A program made the position numbers and the translations under genes. The notes below the pieces were generated by a model. That model was given only the letters and a program-made list of their open reading frames with translations. It was not told where the DNA came from and made no database searches. Of a stretch of DNA of 64,000 nt, positions 16,156 through 25,296 are shown in pieces. Numbering within the stretch: the stretch's first letter is position 1; each line of letters starts with the position of its first letter. Source of the stretch: JBGAPH01 sp046349955. Its GTDB lineage: Bacteria; Planctomycetota; Planctomycetia; Pirellulales; JBGAPH01. Location: contig JAXMBI010000010.1 in NCBI GenBank assembly GCA_046349955.1, forward strand, positions 146,848-210,847. Direction: 5' to 3'.

Positions 16156-17306
16156 CGGCGCGCCGGCCCACGGTTTCCGCCGCCGACTGGTCGCTCGATC
16201 CATCGGTCGCCTATCTCAACCACGGCTCGTTTGGGGCCGTGCCGCGCGTTGTGCAGGCCGAGCAGCGCCGCTGGCTGGAGCTGCTGCAAACGCAGCCGAT
16301 GGACTATCTCGTCCGGCATTGGCATGCCCGGCTCGACGAAGCGGCCGAGCGCCTGGCAGGGTTTGTGGGCGCGCGGGGGAGCGATCTCGTGCCGGTCGAC
16401 AACGCCACGGCCGGCATGAACGCCGTGGCCGAGAGCTTTGCCCTCTCTCCCGGCGACGAGGTCTTGCTCAACGTTCACGAGTACGGGGCGGTCAGGCGGA
16501 TTTGGGAGCGGGCTTGCCGGCGGGTCAGCGCCAAAGTTTGTGACGCACCGCTGCCGTGGCCGCTGCGCGAGCCGCAGGAGCTGGTCGAGGCGATGCTCGC
16601 TGCGATCACGCCCCGCACGCGCCTCGTGGTGGTGAGTCACATCACGTCGCCGACGGCGCTGATCTTTCCCGTGGCCGAACTCTGCCGGCGGTTGCGGGAG
16701 CGCGGCGTGGCGGTGTGCATCGACGGGCCGCATGCTTTGGCGGTGTTGCCGCTCGACCTCGCGGGTTTGGACTGCGACTACTACACGGCGAGTTGCCACA
16801 AGTGGCTGGCGGCGCCCATTGGTTCCGGGTTTCTCTACGTCCATCCGCGGCGCCAGGCCGACATGCAACCGCCCATCCTGAGTTGGGGACGTCCGGCGCC
16901 GCAAGCCGAGCCCACCTGGCGCGACGAGTTCACGTGGTCCGGCACGCGCGACCTCTCAGCGTTTCTCAGTGTGCCGAGGGCAATCGAGTTCCTGGAGGCC
17001 GCGGGGCTCGAGGAGTTCCGCCGGCACGGCCATGCCTTGGCTGGCGAGGCACAACACCGTGTGGCCGAGTTCACGGGGCTCGAGCCGCTCGTGCCGGAGG
17101 GCATAGGCTGGTATGGCACGATGGCGGCTATGCCGCTGCCGCCTGGGGACCCCGAATCCTTGCACCAAACGCTGCGGCGCGAGTATGGCGTCGAAGTCCC
17201 TGTGTTCGACTGGCAAGGGCAACGGCTGATCCGCGTCTCTTGCCACTGGTACAACACCACAGAGGACCTCGACCGTTTGCTGGCGGCCCTGCGGAAGGCG
17301 CTGTGA
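16152..17306 (+). CDS. Class V aminotransferase (isopenicillin-N-epimerase-like)
   Basis: A 384-aa PLP enzyme with a GTG start overlapping the previous stop. Features: AYLNHGSFGAVPRVV (N-terminal substrate segment of this group), DNATAGMNAV, the cofactor Asp in CIDGPHAL, and the Schiff-base lysine in SCHKWLAAPIGSGFLY. FTWSGTRD is the typical C-terminal phosphate-binding loop region. Related proteins include cysteine desulfurase-like and CefD-like epimerases; the residues here fit the CefD-like group better than NifS/SufS. The substrate is not predictable from context. Confidence 0.87.
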   Translation: MTARRPTVSAADWSLDPSVAYLNHGSFGAVPRVVQAEQRRWLELLQTQPMDYLVRHWHARLDEAAERLAGFVGARGSDLVPVDNATAGMNAVAESFALSPGDEVLLNVHEYGAVRRIWERACRRVSAKVCDAPLPWPLREPQELVEAMLAAITPRTRLVVVSHITSPTALIFPVAELCRRLRERGVAVCIDGPHALAVLPLDLAGLDCDYYTASCHKWLAAPIGSGFLYVHPRRQADMQPPILSWGRPAPQAEPTWRDEFTWSGTRDLSAFLSVPRAIEFLEAAGLEEFRRHGHALAGEAQHRVAEFTGLEPLVPEGIGWYGTMAAMPLPPGDPESLHQTLRREYGVEVPVFDWQGQRLIRVSCHWYNTTEDLDRLLAALRKAL

Positions 17307-17376
17307 CTGGGCGGCGGTCCGAATCCGCCGAACCTCTCTTGACCGGCATTCGCTGCGTCCCTAAGCTCCCCGCCCT

Positions 17377-18657
17377 ATGTTGGGCAAACTGTCATTCATC
17401 GGGGTCGGGATCACGCTCCTCGTGGCGACGGCCGCTGCCGCGGCCGAAAACGCGCCGGACAGCGCGGGCGTGCTCGTGTTGCGCAACGGAAACGTGATCA
17501 CGGGCCAAGTCGTGCGCGCCGGCGACTACTACCTGATCAGCGGCCAGGGCGTGGAAACCCGCCTGCGGGCAGGCGACGTCGACTTCTTTTGCCGCGACTT
17601 GCAAGAGGCCTACAGCCGCAAGCGGCTGGCCGTGGCTGCCGACGACTGGGAGGGACGCTTTGCGCTGGCGACTTGGTGTCTAAGGCACGATGTGCTCGAC
17701 GGCGCCGAGGAGCAAATCCGGGCGATCCTGGCCGTCGCCCCGCAGAGCCGGCGGGCCGACGGCCTGGCCAAGCAGATCGCCGAACGCCGCCGCGACCTGA
17801 CGACTCCGCGCGCGAAAGCCGAGGCCGGTCCCGTGGGACCGCGAAGTTCCGATCTCGAATTGCTCGTGCGCGGGCTGCCGGCCAGCACCGTTTCCGATTT
17901 CACCGACGTCATCCAGCCGTTACTGCTCAACAACTGCGCGGCCACCGGCTGCCACGGCCCGCGCTCGACGGCCGAGTTCCGGCTGCTCAAGCCGAGCCGC
18001 GGCCCAAGCCGGCGGCTGACGCACCGCAACCTGCACGCGACGGTCGCCTGGATCGATCGCGCCGATCCGGCCCGCAGCCGCCTGCTCACCGCAGCCGGCG
18101 AACCGCATGGCGGACTGAGCCTGCCGGTGTTCAGCCGCACCAAGGCCACGCACTATCGTCAACTCGCCTCCTGGATCGCCGGTTTCGGCAGCGCCGCTCA
18201 GGCCGAAAGCCAAGAACCGGCGCCGCTTTCTAGTCCGGTGCCGCTGGCCATGTCGCCGCTGAGCGACGCCACCGCGCTGCGCCCCGTGGCGAGTCGCCAA
18301 GGTCGCCTGAGGCGCATGGGCACAGGCCGTGCGCCCGAGCCGCTGGCGGACCAAGCGCAGTCGGGCGTGGCACAAGCTGCCTGGTTCGATGCACCCTCTT
18401 CCAGCGGACAAACTAGTGCGCCGCGCACGGCCGCCAGGCCCGCCGCGCAGCGTGGCGGCGATCCGCTCGATCCGGAGATCTTCAACCGCCAATTCGCCCC
18501 GCCGGCAGCCACGCCGCTCGACGCCCTGGACGACCGGGCCGTTGAGCAGGCTTCGTTCGAGCGCCCCGCGGCGCCCGGCGTCGCCGACGAGCAGGCCACC
18601 ATCGACGCTGTGGAAGCGGAGCTGCGTTCGCTCGGCATGAGCGCGGCCGACGAGTAG
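17377..18657 (+). CDS. Secreted planctomycete protein with a CxxxxCH site
   Basis: A 426-aa protein with a signal peptide (residues 1-22, LLVATAAAAAENA). An early beta-rich part contains VLVLRNGNVITGQVV. The middle contains DFTDVIQPLLLNNCAATGCH followed by GPRS, a CxxxxCH site in the position where planctomycete cytochrome-C-like proteins of the DUF1549/DUF1553 neighbourhood carry a haem site, but with one extra spacer residue. The C-terminal 180 residues are low complexity (Pro, Ala, Ser). It may bind haem or another metal, or be a degenerate paralogue. It is convergent with an EF-hand lipoprotein gene 7 bp away. Confidence 0.65.
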   Translation: MLGKLSFIGVGITLLVATAAAAAENAPDSAGVLVLRNGNVITGQVVRAGDYYLISGQGVETRLRAGDVDFFCRDLQEAYSRKRLAVAADDWEGRFALATWCLRHDVLDGAEEQIRAILAVAPQSRRADGLAKQIAERRRDLTTPRAKAEAGPVGPRSSDLELLVRGLPASTVSDFTDVIQPLLLNNCAATGCHGPRSTAEFRLLKPSRGPSRRLTHRNLHATVAWIDRADPARSRLLTAAGEPHGGLSLPVFSRTKATHYRQLASWIAGFGSAAQAESQEPAPLSSPVPLAMSPLSDATALRPVASRQGRLRRMGTGRAPEPLADQAQSGVAQAAWFDAPSSSGQTSAPRTAARPAAQRGGDPLDPEIFNRQFAPPAATPLDALDDRAVEQASFERPAAPGVADEQATIDAVEAELRSLGMSAADE

Positions 18658-18664
18658 TCGGCGG

Positions 18665-19282
18665 CTATTTGCTGCGCAAAGCCCATGTCACGGGCGATGG
18701 CCCCGGCGATCGCTGGCTGACCTCGAGGCCGAGTTCGGTCTGCGTGTTGTAGCGGGCCGGAATCTTCCGCTTGGGATGCGTGATCCGCACACGGTAAACG
18801 CCCGGCCGCACCACGCGGAGCTGCCGCACTTGCTCGGGCAGCGTTTGCGGGTCGGATTGCAGGTCTCCGCTCCCAGCATCGCTCGCTGTGCCTTGCGCGG
18901 TCGGGATCGTCTCGGCCAGGCAGGGCTCGGGTTCGAGCGATACTTCAGCGCCTGGCAGCGGCTGTCCATCGAGCAACACGCGGAAGCCCACCTGCACCAT
19001 GCCGAGCCGGTCGTCGACCCAGGTTTGCACGCCGGCGGCCAGCTCATCGCGATCGAGCGATTTGTCCGCGTTCGCGTCGCAACGGGCGAGCAGCAGCCGC
19101 AAGCCGGCACAATCGGCGAGTTCTTGTTGTGAGAGCTGCGAGTCGCCGTTTTTGTCGTGAAGCTCAATCGCCTTGGCGGCCGTGGCCGAGGGATCGAACT
19201 CCGGCGCATGGACACGGGCAGGGCTGCCGGAACAACCGGCGGCAAGGAGCAGGAGCGAGGCGGCGGCAATCAGTCGGCTCAC
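18665..19282 (-). CDS. EF-hand lipoprotein coupled to a DUF1559 gene
   Basis: A 205-aa protein beginning at GTG 19282, which overlaps the upstream DUF1559 stop (GTGA). The N-terminus is a lipoprotein signal (LIAAASLLLLAAGCSG). Two EF-hand loops follow: DKNGDSQLSQQEL at about 47-59 and DANADKSLDRDEL at about 71-83, each with the Asp/Asn and final Glu ligands. The rest is a beta-rich domain (VGFRVLLDGQPLPGAEVSLE) like those of carrier-type periplasmic domains. It is likely calcium-binding and anchored in the membrane. Coupling to a pseudopilin-like gene is a common planctomycete pattern. Confidence 0.8.
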   Translation of the reverse strand: MSRLIAAASLLLLAAGCSGSPARVHAPEFDPSATAAKAIELHDKNGDSQLSQQELADCAGLRLLLARCDANADKSLDRDELAAGVQTWVDDRLGMVQVGFRVLLDGQPLPGAEVSLEPEPCLAETIPTAQGTASDAGSGDLQSDPQTLPEQVRQLRVVRPGVYRVRITHPKRKIPARYNTQTELGLEVSQRSPGPSPVTWALRSK

Positions 19283-20265
19283 AGCTCGGACTCGCTGATC
19301 GGCTGGCCATCCTCTCGGTTCGCCAGGCGGCGATGGACGTCGGCGCTCAGTTCGTAACGCAGACCGCGCACCGAGCCGTCGCAGAGGGCCATGTTGAAGC
19401 CGCCCGGGTGGGCGCCGCCGAAGCTCCAGAAGAGAGCGAGGCCTGGGGTGTCGCGCGCAGGCGGCACGTGGCCCCAGCCGTGCAAATCGTAGTCGTCGGC
19501 CCCCAGGGCCGGCTCGTCGTCGCTGAAGTCGTTGCCACTTTCGTAGTTGTCGGGGTTCAGATACTTGTCGCCCACCATGTAGGTGTTGCTTGTCCCGTCT
19601 TCGATCTGGGCGAGCCGAATCATGCTCCGCTGGTGGGCAACGCCGTTGACTTGAGCGAAAGCGCTGTCGGGCTGAAAGCCCTGCATTTTGTCGGCCGCAT
19701 TCCAATCGCCGGGCCCTGTGCCATAGAAGACGGGGTTCGAGCCGGCGTTCACCTTGTAGCACGAGCGATACCAGCCGAACTCCAGGCTGGGCGGCTTCAG
19801 GGTGTTGACCATCCAATCTCGGCTCGCCCGCACGGCGAAGACCTTGGCCTGCCGCTTCGAAGGGCACGAGAGCATGCCCAGCGGCGTTTGAATCATTTGC
19901 AGGGCCAGCTTTCCCTTGTCGTTGTTGGGCCGGCCGTGCCCCAGTCCTTTGCCCAAATCGTAAAGGGTCTGCTGCTCGAGGAACGGCAGCGCGTTGTAGA
20001 AGTAGCCGCCTGGCTGGTCTTGACCGGTTCCTTGGTCTGGGTCGCCGACCCAGATGTAGCCCCAGCCGCCGCTCGGCAAATGCTTCGTTCGGTCGACATG
20101 CACGAGCGAGGCCAAGGCCACCTGCTTGAGATGGTTGACGCACTGCACGCGCCGGGCCGATTCCCGCGCCGATTGCACAGCCGGGAGCAGCAGCGAGATC
20201 AAGACGCCGATGATGGCGATCACGACCAACAGCTCGACCAGCGTAAAGCCTTTGCGTTGGACCAT
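19279..20265 (-). CDS. DUF1559 pseudopilin-like protein
   Basis: A 328-aa protein with the prepilin-type leader QRKGFTLVELLVVIAIIG (Glu at mature position 5), a hydrophobic helix, and CVNHLKQVALASL as in the family. Later blocks are EDGTSNTYMVGDKYLNP and FGGAHPGGFNMALCDGSVRG, the H-x-G-G...DGSVR signature. It is a full-length, textbook DUF1559 member and the first gene of a pair with the EF-hand lipoprotein. Confidence 0.93.
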   Translation of the reverse strand: MVQRKGFTLVELLVVIAIIGVLISLLLPAVQSARESARRVQCVNHLKQVALASLVHVDRTKHLPSGGWGYIWVGDPDQGTGQDQPGGYFYNALPFLEQQTLYDLGKGLGHGRPNNDKGKLALQMIQTPLGMLSCPSKRQAKVFAVRASRDWMVNTLKPPSLEFGWYRSCYKVNAGSNPVFYGTGPGDWNAADKMQGFQPDSAFAQVNGVAHQRSMIRLAQIEDGTSNTYMVGDKYLNPDNYESGNDFSDDEPALGADDYDLHGWGHVPPARDTPGLALFWSFGGAHPGGFNMALCDGSVRGLRYELSADVHRRLANREDGQPISESEL

Positions 20266-20344
20266 GCCCTATGCCTTTTCGTGGAGAAGATCCGCCCAGC
20301 AGCCAGCCTAAGGCCCCCTCCCAGACCGGTCAAATAGAATCGAC

Positions 20345-21757
20345 TTAAGCCAGCAATTCCGCAATCGGCCGCCCGGCCGCGATCGGCAGCGGGCGGTCGG
20401 CGGGGTCGCGCACTTCCGTGCCGGGGTCGATGCCAAGGAGCGCGAACATCGTGGCCGCCAGGTCGTCGGGACGGACCGGGTCGCGCTCGGGGAAGGCGCC
20501 GTTCTTGTCCGAGGCGCCGTAGACGAAACCGCGCTTGATGCCGCCGCCGGCCAGCAGCACGGTGTAGCACTGCGGCCAGTGGTCGCGGCTGATGTTGTCG
20601 TTGATCTTCGGCGTGCGGCCGAACTCCCCCATCCAGATCACGAGCGTTTCGTCGAGCAGGCCGCGCTCGTCGAGATCGGTGAGGAAGGTCGGCAAAGTTT
20701 GGTCGGTGATCGGCAGGTGCCGTTCCTCGATGATCGGGTACATCCGCGTGTTGTTGAAGCCGTGGGTATCCCAACCGCCGCTGTCGGTGCTTTGGCCGCC
20801 GATGTTGTCGGAGAAATACACGGTGACGAACTTCACGCCTGACTCCACGAGCCGCCGGGCAAGCAACAGGCTCTGCCCATAGGTGTGGCGGCCATACGCG
20901 TCCTTGAGCTTCTCGGGCTCGGCGGAAAGATCGAACGCCCGCCGCACCGCGTCGCTCGAGAGCATGCCGAGAGCGCGGTCGTAGTAGGCGTCGAGCCCCT
21001 GGGCTACGGCCGAGGTTTCCAGGAGCCGCGTTTGCCGGTCGACGATCCGCTGTAGCTCGCGCCGCCGGTCGAGCCGGGCGGCGCTTAGGTTCGCCGGCAG
21101 GCTCAGCTCGGGGAGCTTGAAGTCGGGCGCCGCAGGGTCTTCGGTCACGAGCAGCGGATCGTGCGCCTTGCCGAGAAAGCTGGCGTGTTGCCCCGGCGTG
21201 GGAATGCCGTCGCTGATCACATAGGGATAGGCCACGTACGTGGGCAGCCCCGCCGGACCGGGGGCCAAGCGGTCGACCACGGAGCCATACGAAGGGAAAA
21301 GGTCGAGCGAATCGCGGAGGCGGATGTCGTCGAGCGGCGGCGCGTGCCCCGTGAGGGCATAGTAGGCCGCCGAGTTGTGGTTCTTCATCTCATGGTGGAC
21401 GCTCCGCACCAGGCAGACCTTGTCCATGATCTGCGCGCAGCGCGGCAAATGCTCGCAGACCGGCAAGCCTGGCACGTTCGACGAGATCGACTTCAAGGGG
21501 CCGCGAATCTGCTCCGGGGCGCCGGGCTTCATATCGAACGTGTCGAGATGGCTGGGCCCGCCGAACTGGAACAGGAAGATCACGTGCTTGGCGCGGGCCT
21601 TCGGCGCCGCGGCCGGGGCTTCGCCCGCCTGGAGGAGCTTGGGCAGGGTAAGCCCCAGCAACCCCGCCCCGCCAATCTTGAGAGCCGCCCGGCGACCCAG
21701 GCCCTGACGATCCAGGACGGTTGAGCGGTAGCTCGGGCAGGCGAATGAGCGCGGCAT
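20345..21757 (-). CDS. DUF1501 family Tat-exported protein
   Basis: A 470-aa protein of the DUF1501 (sulfatase/alkaline phosphatase-fold) family. A twin-arginine type signal lies around residues 22-44 (GRRAALKIGGAGLLGLTLPK). The core has FLFQFGGPSHLDTFDMKPGAP, GWDTHGFN, a conserved WMGEFGRTPKIN, and RDHWPQCYTVLLAGGGI. In planctomycetes these genes usually sit next to DUF1549/DUF1553 cytochrome-like genes; here the neighbour is a DUF1559 gene. The function is unproven, probably a periplasmic hydrolase. Confidence 0.92.
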   Translation of the reverse strand: MPRSFACPSYRSTVLDRQGLGRRAALKIGGAGLLGLTLPKLLQAGEAPAAAPKARAKHVIFLFQFGGPSHLDTFDMKPGAPEQIRGPLKSISSNVPGLPVCEHLPRCAQIMDKVCLVRSVHHEMKNHNSAAYYALTGHAPPLDDIRLRDSLDLFPSYGSVVDRLAPGPAGLPTYVAYPYVISDGIPTPGQHASFLGKAHDPLLVTEDPAAPDFKLPELSLPANLSAARLDRRRELQRIVDRQTRLLETSAVAQGLDAYYDRALGMLSSDAVRRAFDLSAEPEKLKDAYGRHTYGQSLLLARRLVESGVKFVTVYFSDNIGGQSTDSGGWDTHGFNNTRMYPIIEERHLPITDQTLPTFLTDLDERGLLDETLVIWMGEFGRTPKINDNISRDHWPQCYTVLLAGGGIKRGFVYGASDKNGAFPERDPVRPDDLAATMFALLGIDPGTEVRDPADRPLPIAAGRPIAELLA

Positions 21758-22152
21758 GCGGCGGACCTCCTGGGGGCGGGGCGGGCGAAGGTGAGGCCAG
21801 GCGGGATTTCCTCATGGTATCAGGCGGCCGGGCCGCCCAGAAGCCGCGCCGCCAATGGGGAGATCGAGGCGGGCGCCAGCGGAGGGCCAGGCTCCATCGC
21901 GGCCGACATTCTCCGCGGCTGCCCGCCTATTGACTCGCCGTGCGCGTGCCGAAGCAAAATCGGCGGTTATGGCCCGTACGGCGTACTCAACCAATCGCAC
22001 TGCGCGAGCATTACTCGAGGGATCTTCGCGGGCGCACCGGATCGTATCGAAAGGCGACGGCCATACGGCCGCCGTGCAGCCAAGGGGAATATTCGGCAAC
22101 TACTCGGGATCGTAAGGGCAGATCGACGCCCTTGCCTTCATGGAATCGCGCC
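21758..22152. other. Divergent intergenic region, no feature recognised
   Basis: About 395 bp between the DUF1501 start and the lipoprotein at 22153. It should contain both promoters. The TTGACT at 21930 has no good -10 at normal spacing, so no promoter is called. No gene or strong hairpin was seen. Confidence 0.35.
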
Positions 22153-22647
22153 ATGCCCTCTCCACGCGCTCGCATGGGAATCGTTTTGGCCGTGTTCGCC
22201 GCGATTGCGGTCAGCACGGTTGGATGCAGCTTTCGCTACACCATGGATGTCGAGGGAGTCGCGCGCAATGCCGCCGACGGCGCCCCGCTGAGCGGCGTGA
22301 ATGTCCACTTGAAAGGACCTTTCGAGGACGATGGCCGATCGGTAACTTCAGGCCCAGATGGGGCGTTCTACCTGCGGTTTCACGTCTGGAACCCCTCTGT
22401 CTCGCCGGCCAGTCCCTGGCGTCTGGTTTTGAGCGCCAACGGATTTCTCGATGAGGAAGTCGACCTTACCCCACTGAGCGCGGCGGCGCTGTGCGCCGGC
22501 GAGAACAAGATCAACCCCATCATCGTGAGGGTGTACCTGCGCCCAATGCCGCCTACCGACACCGCGACCGGTTCGTCGACCTTGAGAGCGCGCGCCGCTA
22601 CCGACCGTGCGGCGTGCTCGCCCGATCCGCGGCGGCCGGCAGCGTGA
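22153..22647 (+). CDS. Lipoprotein with a carboxypeptidase-regulatory-like domain
   Basis: A 164-aa protein with a lipoprotein signal, MGIVLAVFAAIAVSTVGCS (lipobox STVGC). The mature part reads like a single beta-sandwich of the carboxypeptidase-regulatory/CNA-B kind: VEGVARNAADGAPLSGVNVH, then GAFYLRFHV. Start 22153 is used; ATG 22174 gives a shorter, equally valid signal peptide. The 3-prime end overlaps the convergent sensor kinase gene by 50 bp. The function is unknown. Confidence 0.65.
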   Translation: MPSPRARMGIVLAVFAAIAVSTVGCSFRYTMDVEGVARNAADGAPLSGVNVHLKGPFEDDGRSVTSGPDGAFYLRFHVWNPSVSPASPWRLVLSANGFLDEEVDLTPLSAAALCAGENKINPIIVRVYLRPMPPTDTATGSSTLRARAATDRAACSPDPRRPAA

Positions 22648-23380
22648 ACTCGATCGACGTGCCTTCCTGGAAGTGCGGGTTCACCGCGATGGCGCCGCCG
22701 TAGTGCTCGACGAGCCGCCGGGCGATGGCCAGCCCCATGCCGGAGCCGGGCGTCCGCACGCCGGGGAGCCGCTTGCCCGCCTCGAAGATCATTTCCCGAT
22801 GCTCAGCCGGAATACCCAGGCCGTTGTCGATCACGCGGACGCGGATCCAGGCGGGCCGCGAGGTGGGGCTCCAGGCCACGAGCAGCCGGGGGTTGGCGAT
22901 GTCGCAGCCGTGCAGGGCGGCGTTGCGCACCAGGTTCGTGAGCACTTGCCGCAAGCGGGCCTCGTTGCACCACACGGCCATCGGCTCGCCGCGCACGCCA
23001 ACCACGATCCCCCGCTGCTCGAGCAACGGCTGCTGCTCGGCCAGCACCGCGGCGACGACCGCCGCCAGTTCCACGCGCTCGGCGTCCATCTGCACTTGGC
23101 CCGAGCGGCCGAGTTCGACCAGGTCGTCGACGAACGCCCGCGTCTGATCGAGCGTCCGGTCGACCAGATGCCAGCGGGCCTCGCGGCGGCGCTCGTCGCG
23201 CTCGCGGCGGAGTTGCCCGAGCCCGCTCTCGAGGAGCGCCAGGTGGGCCCGCAGGTCGTGGGCGAGGCCGCCGAGGACGTCCTTCGACGCGGCGTCGCCA
23301 AAGCTCATACTGGGCTTCGACCGCGCTGAGGCAGGAGCGATGCGATGGGGGCCTTCAGGGGCCTCGATGCGTGTCGACAT
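22598..23380 (-). CDS. Sensor histidine kinase, soluble
   Basis: A 260-aa kinase core without a membrane segment. The H-box is DVLGGLAHDLRAHLALLESG (His41), the N-box VLTNLVRNAALHG, G1 VIDNGLGIPAEHRE, and G2 PGSGMGLAIARRLVEHYGG. The ATG at 23380 gives an N-terminal extension of about 30 residues with no sensor domain, so any signal must come through a partner. No response regulator lies nearby (orphan). The gene's 3-prime end overlaps the convergent lipoprotein gene. Confidence 0.87.
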   Translation of the reverse strand: MSTRIEAPEGPHRIAPASARSKPSMSFGDAASKDVLGGLAHDLRAHLALLESGLGQLRRERDERRREARWHLVDRTLDQTRAFVDDLVELGRSGQVQMDAERVELAAVVAAVLAEQQPLLEQRGIVVGVRGEPMAVWCNEARLRQVLTNLVRNAALHGCDIANPRLLVAWSPTSRPAWIRVRVIDNGLGIPAEHREMIFEAGKRLPGVRTPGSGMGLAIARRLVEHYGGAIAVNPHFQEGTSIEFTLPAAADRASTPHGR

Positions 23381-23656
23381 GGCGATGCGACCTTTCTGCG
23401 CCGGGAAACTGGCGATCTACCCCTGGCATCGACCGGCCGGCGAGCCGCCCTTCCGTTTTTGCCGGACCGCTACGGTTTGCCCAAGTTTTCGCTACGCGCG
23501 GCCCGAATTTCACCCCTGGTTGCGCAGCCGGCTGGCGGGAGTCACCCGTGAAAATCGGTCCAGTTGACGCAATCTTCCCAAAGCTCCATGCTGGCAGTTT
23601 GCCGCTCGCCAGGTTGCTGGCCTGAATCCGCTTCCGACTTTCCTCGAGGTTTGCCC

Positions 23657-24799
23657 GTGTCTGTCGCCCGTTTGCTGTTCGTGCTGCTCGTGGGAATCGT
23701 GGGCGTGACCTTGAGCGGCTGTGGCGGGCAGCCGGCCGCGCCACCGACCGCGGGCGTGACGACCGCCGTGGCCAACCAGCCCAGCGACGCCGAGCTGCAG
23801 CGCAAGCTCGACACGGTGCTCGACTTCACGTTCGAGCGTAAGCTCGACGCCAATGTGAACGCCGCCTGGCAGGTGGTGCATGGCATCATGGCCTTCGGCC
23901 CCGCCTACGAAGTGCGCGTCGACGGACAGGTGCGCCCCGCGCTCGATTGGCTGCTCAAGGGAGGCACGCTCCGCGGCTGGACGCTCGAGAATGGCGACCA
24001 TGGCGTGAAGGCAATTCTCGACCCCGGCACGAAGACCGGCCAAGGGCACCCTGACCAGTGGCTGGGTTATCTTTCGCACTGCCAGCTCGCTCCGGAGCAG
24101 CCGATCGTGGTTCAGGGGCAAACCCGGCAGATTCAGGATCTGCTCGATCAGGCCCGCTGGGACGTTCACAACGGCCAGGAATGCAGTTGGACGCTGATGT
24201 CGCTCTCCACTTATCTTCCCGCCAGCGAGAAGTGGCAGAACAAGCAGGGCGAGGAGTGGGATCTCGAACGGATCATTCAGCTCGAGACCGACCAGGACGT
24301 GAACACCAGCGCCTGCGGCGGCACCCACCGCATGTACGGCATCGCGCTTGGGCTGCAGCACTACCTGGAGCAGAACCCCGGCGTGAAGCTCGAGGGAGGG
24401 TGGCTCGCCGCGCAGAAGCACGTCCAAGCGCAGGCTGAGAACGCACGTAAGTTCCAGCAGCCGACCGGCGCCTTTTCGACGAACTACTTCGCCCGCGCCG
24501 GCAACTCGCCCGACCTGGGGGCGCAGCTCGGCGCGACGGGGCACACGCTCGAATTCCTGACCGTGGCCCTCGACGACGAGCAACTCAAGCAGCCTTGGGT
24601 GACGAACGCAGTGCTGTTCCTGACCACGCTGCTCGAGCAAACCCGCAACGAAGACCTGGAATGCGGCGCCCTCTACCACGCGGCGCATGGTCTGCATCTT
24701 TATCGCGAGCGGCGCTTCGGCCCGCGGGAATACGTTGGCATGAGCGCGCCGGCCAAGGCGGAGCTGACTTCGGCGGATCCGGCGCCGCAGCCGGAGTAG
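23657..24799 (+). CDS. Conserved exported lipoprotein of unknown function
   Basis: A 380-aa protein with a clear lipoprotein signal (VARLLFVLLVGIVGVTLSGC). GTG 23657 is chosen since GAGG lies 7 nt upstream; TTG 23651 and upstream ATGs are in frame but unsuited to the signal. The mature protein is largely helical with several conserved-looking blocks: WQVVHGIMAFGPAYEVRVDG, CGGTHRMYGIALGLQHYLE, LECGALYHAAHGLHLYRERR. It looks like a long single-domain planctomycete family; an alpha/alpha-toroid fold is possible. No catalytic motif was recognised. Confidence 0.7.
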   Translation: MSVARLLFVLLVGIVGVTLSGCGGQPAAPPTAGVTTAVANQPSDAELQRKLDTVLDFTFERKLDANVNAAWQVVHGIMAFGPAYEVRVDGQVRPALDWLLKGGTLRGWTLENGDHGVKAILDPGTKTGQGHPDQWLGYLSHCQLAPEQPIVVQGQTRQIQDLLDQARWDVHNGQECSWTLMSLSTYLPASEKWQNKQGEEWDLERIIQLETDQDVNTSACGGTHRMYGIALGLQHYLEQNPGVKLEGGWLAAQKHVQAQAENARKFQQPTGAFSTNYFARAGNSPDLGAQLGATGHTLEFLTVALDDEQLKQPWVTNAVLFLTTLLEQTRNEDLECGALYHAAHGLHLYRERRFGPREYVGMSAPAKAELTSADPAPQPE

Positions 24800-24877
24800 G
24801 ATCGACTCGCTATCGACCGACCTTGCCCTACTATCGTTGGTGCGTCCATCAAAGTCTTTGCCGCACGCGCCCCGGTT

Positions 24878-25267
24878 GTGAGTAAGCTCCTCTACCGCTG
24901 CATGACCAAAGCTACAACGGCCGAGGGCGATACGGTCCGTCGATCGCTGAATTGGGCGCTGGCTCGCCGGGGCACACTCGAAGTCTGGACGGATGCCCTT
25001 CGATTTAAAGACTGGCAGATACCTTATGCGCAAATCGATGAAGCAGTGCTTCATTCAATTTGGCAGGGGCTGCTTCCGGGCTTCGTCCTTGTCGTGAAGT
25101 CGAAGGGCACGATCTATCAGTTTGGACTGAACTACGGCAAGTTCTGGAAAGGCGAACTCCCCTTTGCCGTGGATCGGGCAAGCGGGCAAATGGGGTGTTC
25201 TTGGGGGAGCATCTTGTTGCGAGTCCTGCTCGTCGCCGCAGCGCTCTACTATCTACTCTCGCGTTAG
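24878..25267 (+). CDS. Small membrane-associated protein of unknown function
   Basis: A 129-aa protein starting at GTG 24878 (an ATG at 24902 is the alternative). The central part is a compact beta-rich domain with LEVWTDALRFKDWQIPYAQI, resembling small PH-like/bacterial PH-fold domains. The C-terminus has one transmembrane helix (ILLRVLLVAAALYYLLSR). The function is unknown. It is convergent with rhaB, 29 bp away. Confidence 0.5.
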   Translation: MSKLLYRCMTKATTAEGDTVRRSLNWALARRGTLEVWTDALRFKDWQIPYAQIDEAVLHSIWQGLLPGFVLVVKSKGTIYQFGLNYGKFWKGELPFAVDRASGQMGCSWGSILLRVLLVAAALYYLLSR

Positions 25268-25296
25268 GCGATTCTTTCGTTGGGCAAGCTGTGAAT

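Noticed and set aside
23510..25054. Minus-strand 514-codon frame opposite the exported lipoprotein
   Set aside because: The plus-strand gene has a lipobox, signal peptide and coherent protein-like composition; the reverse frame has none.
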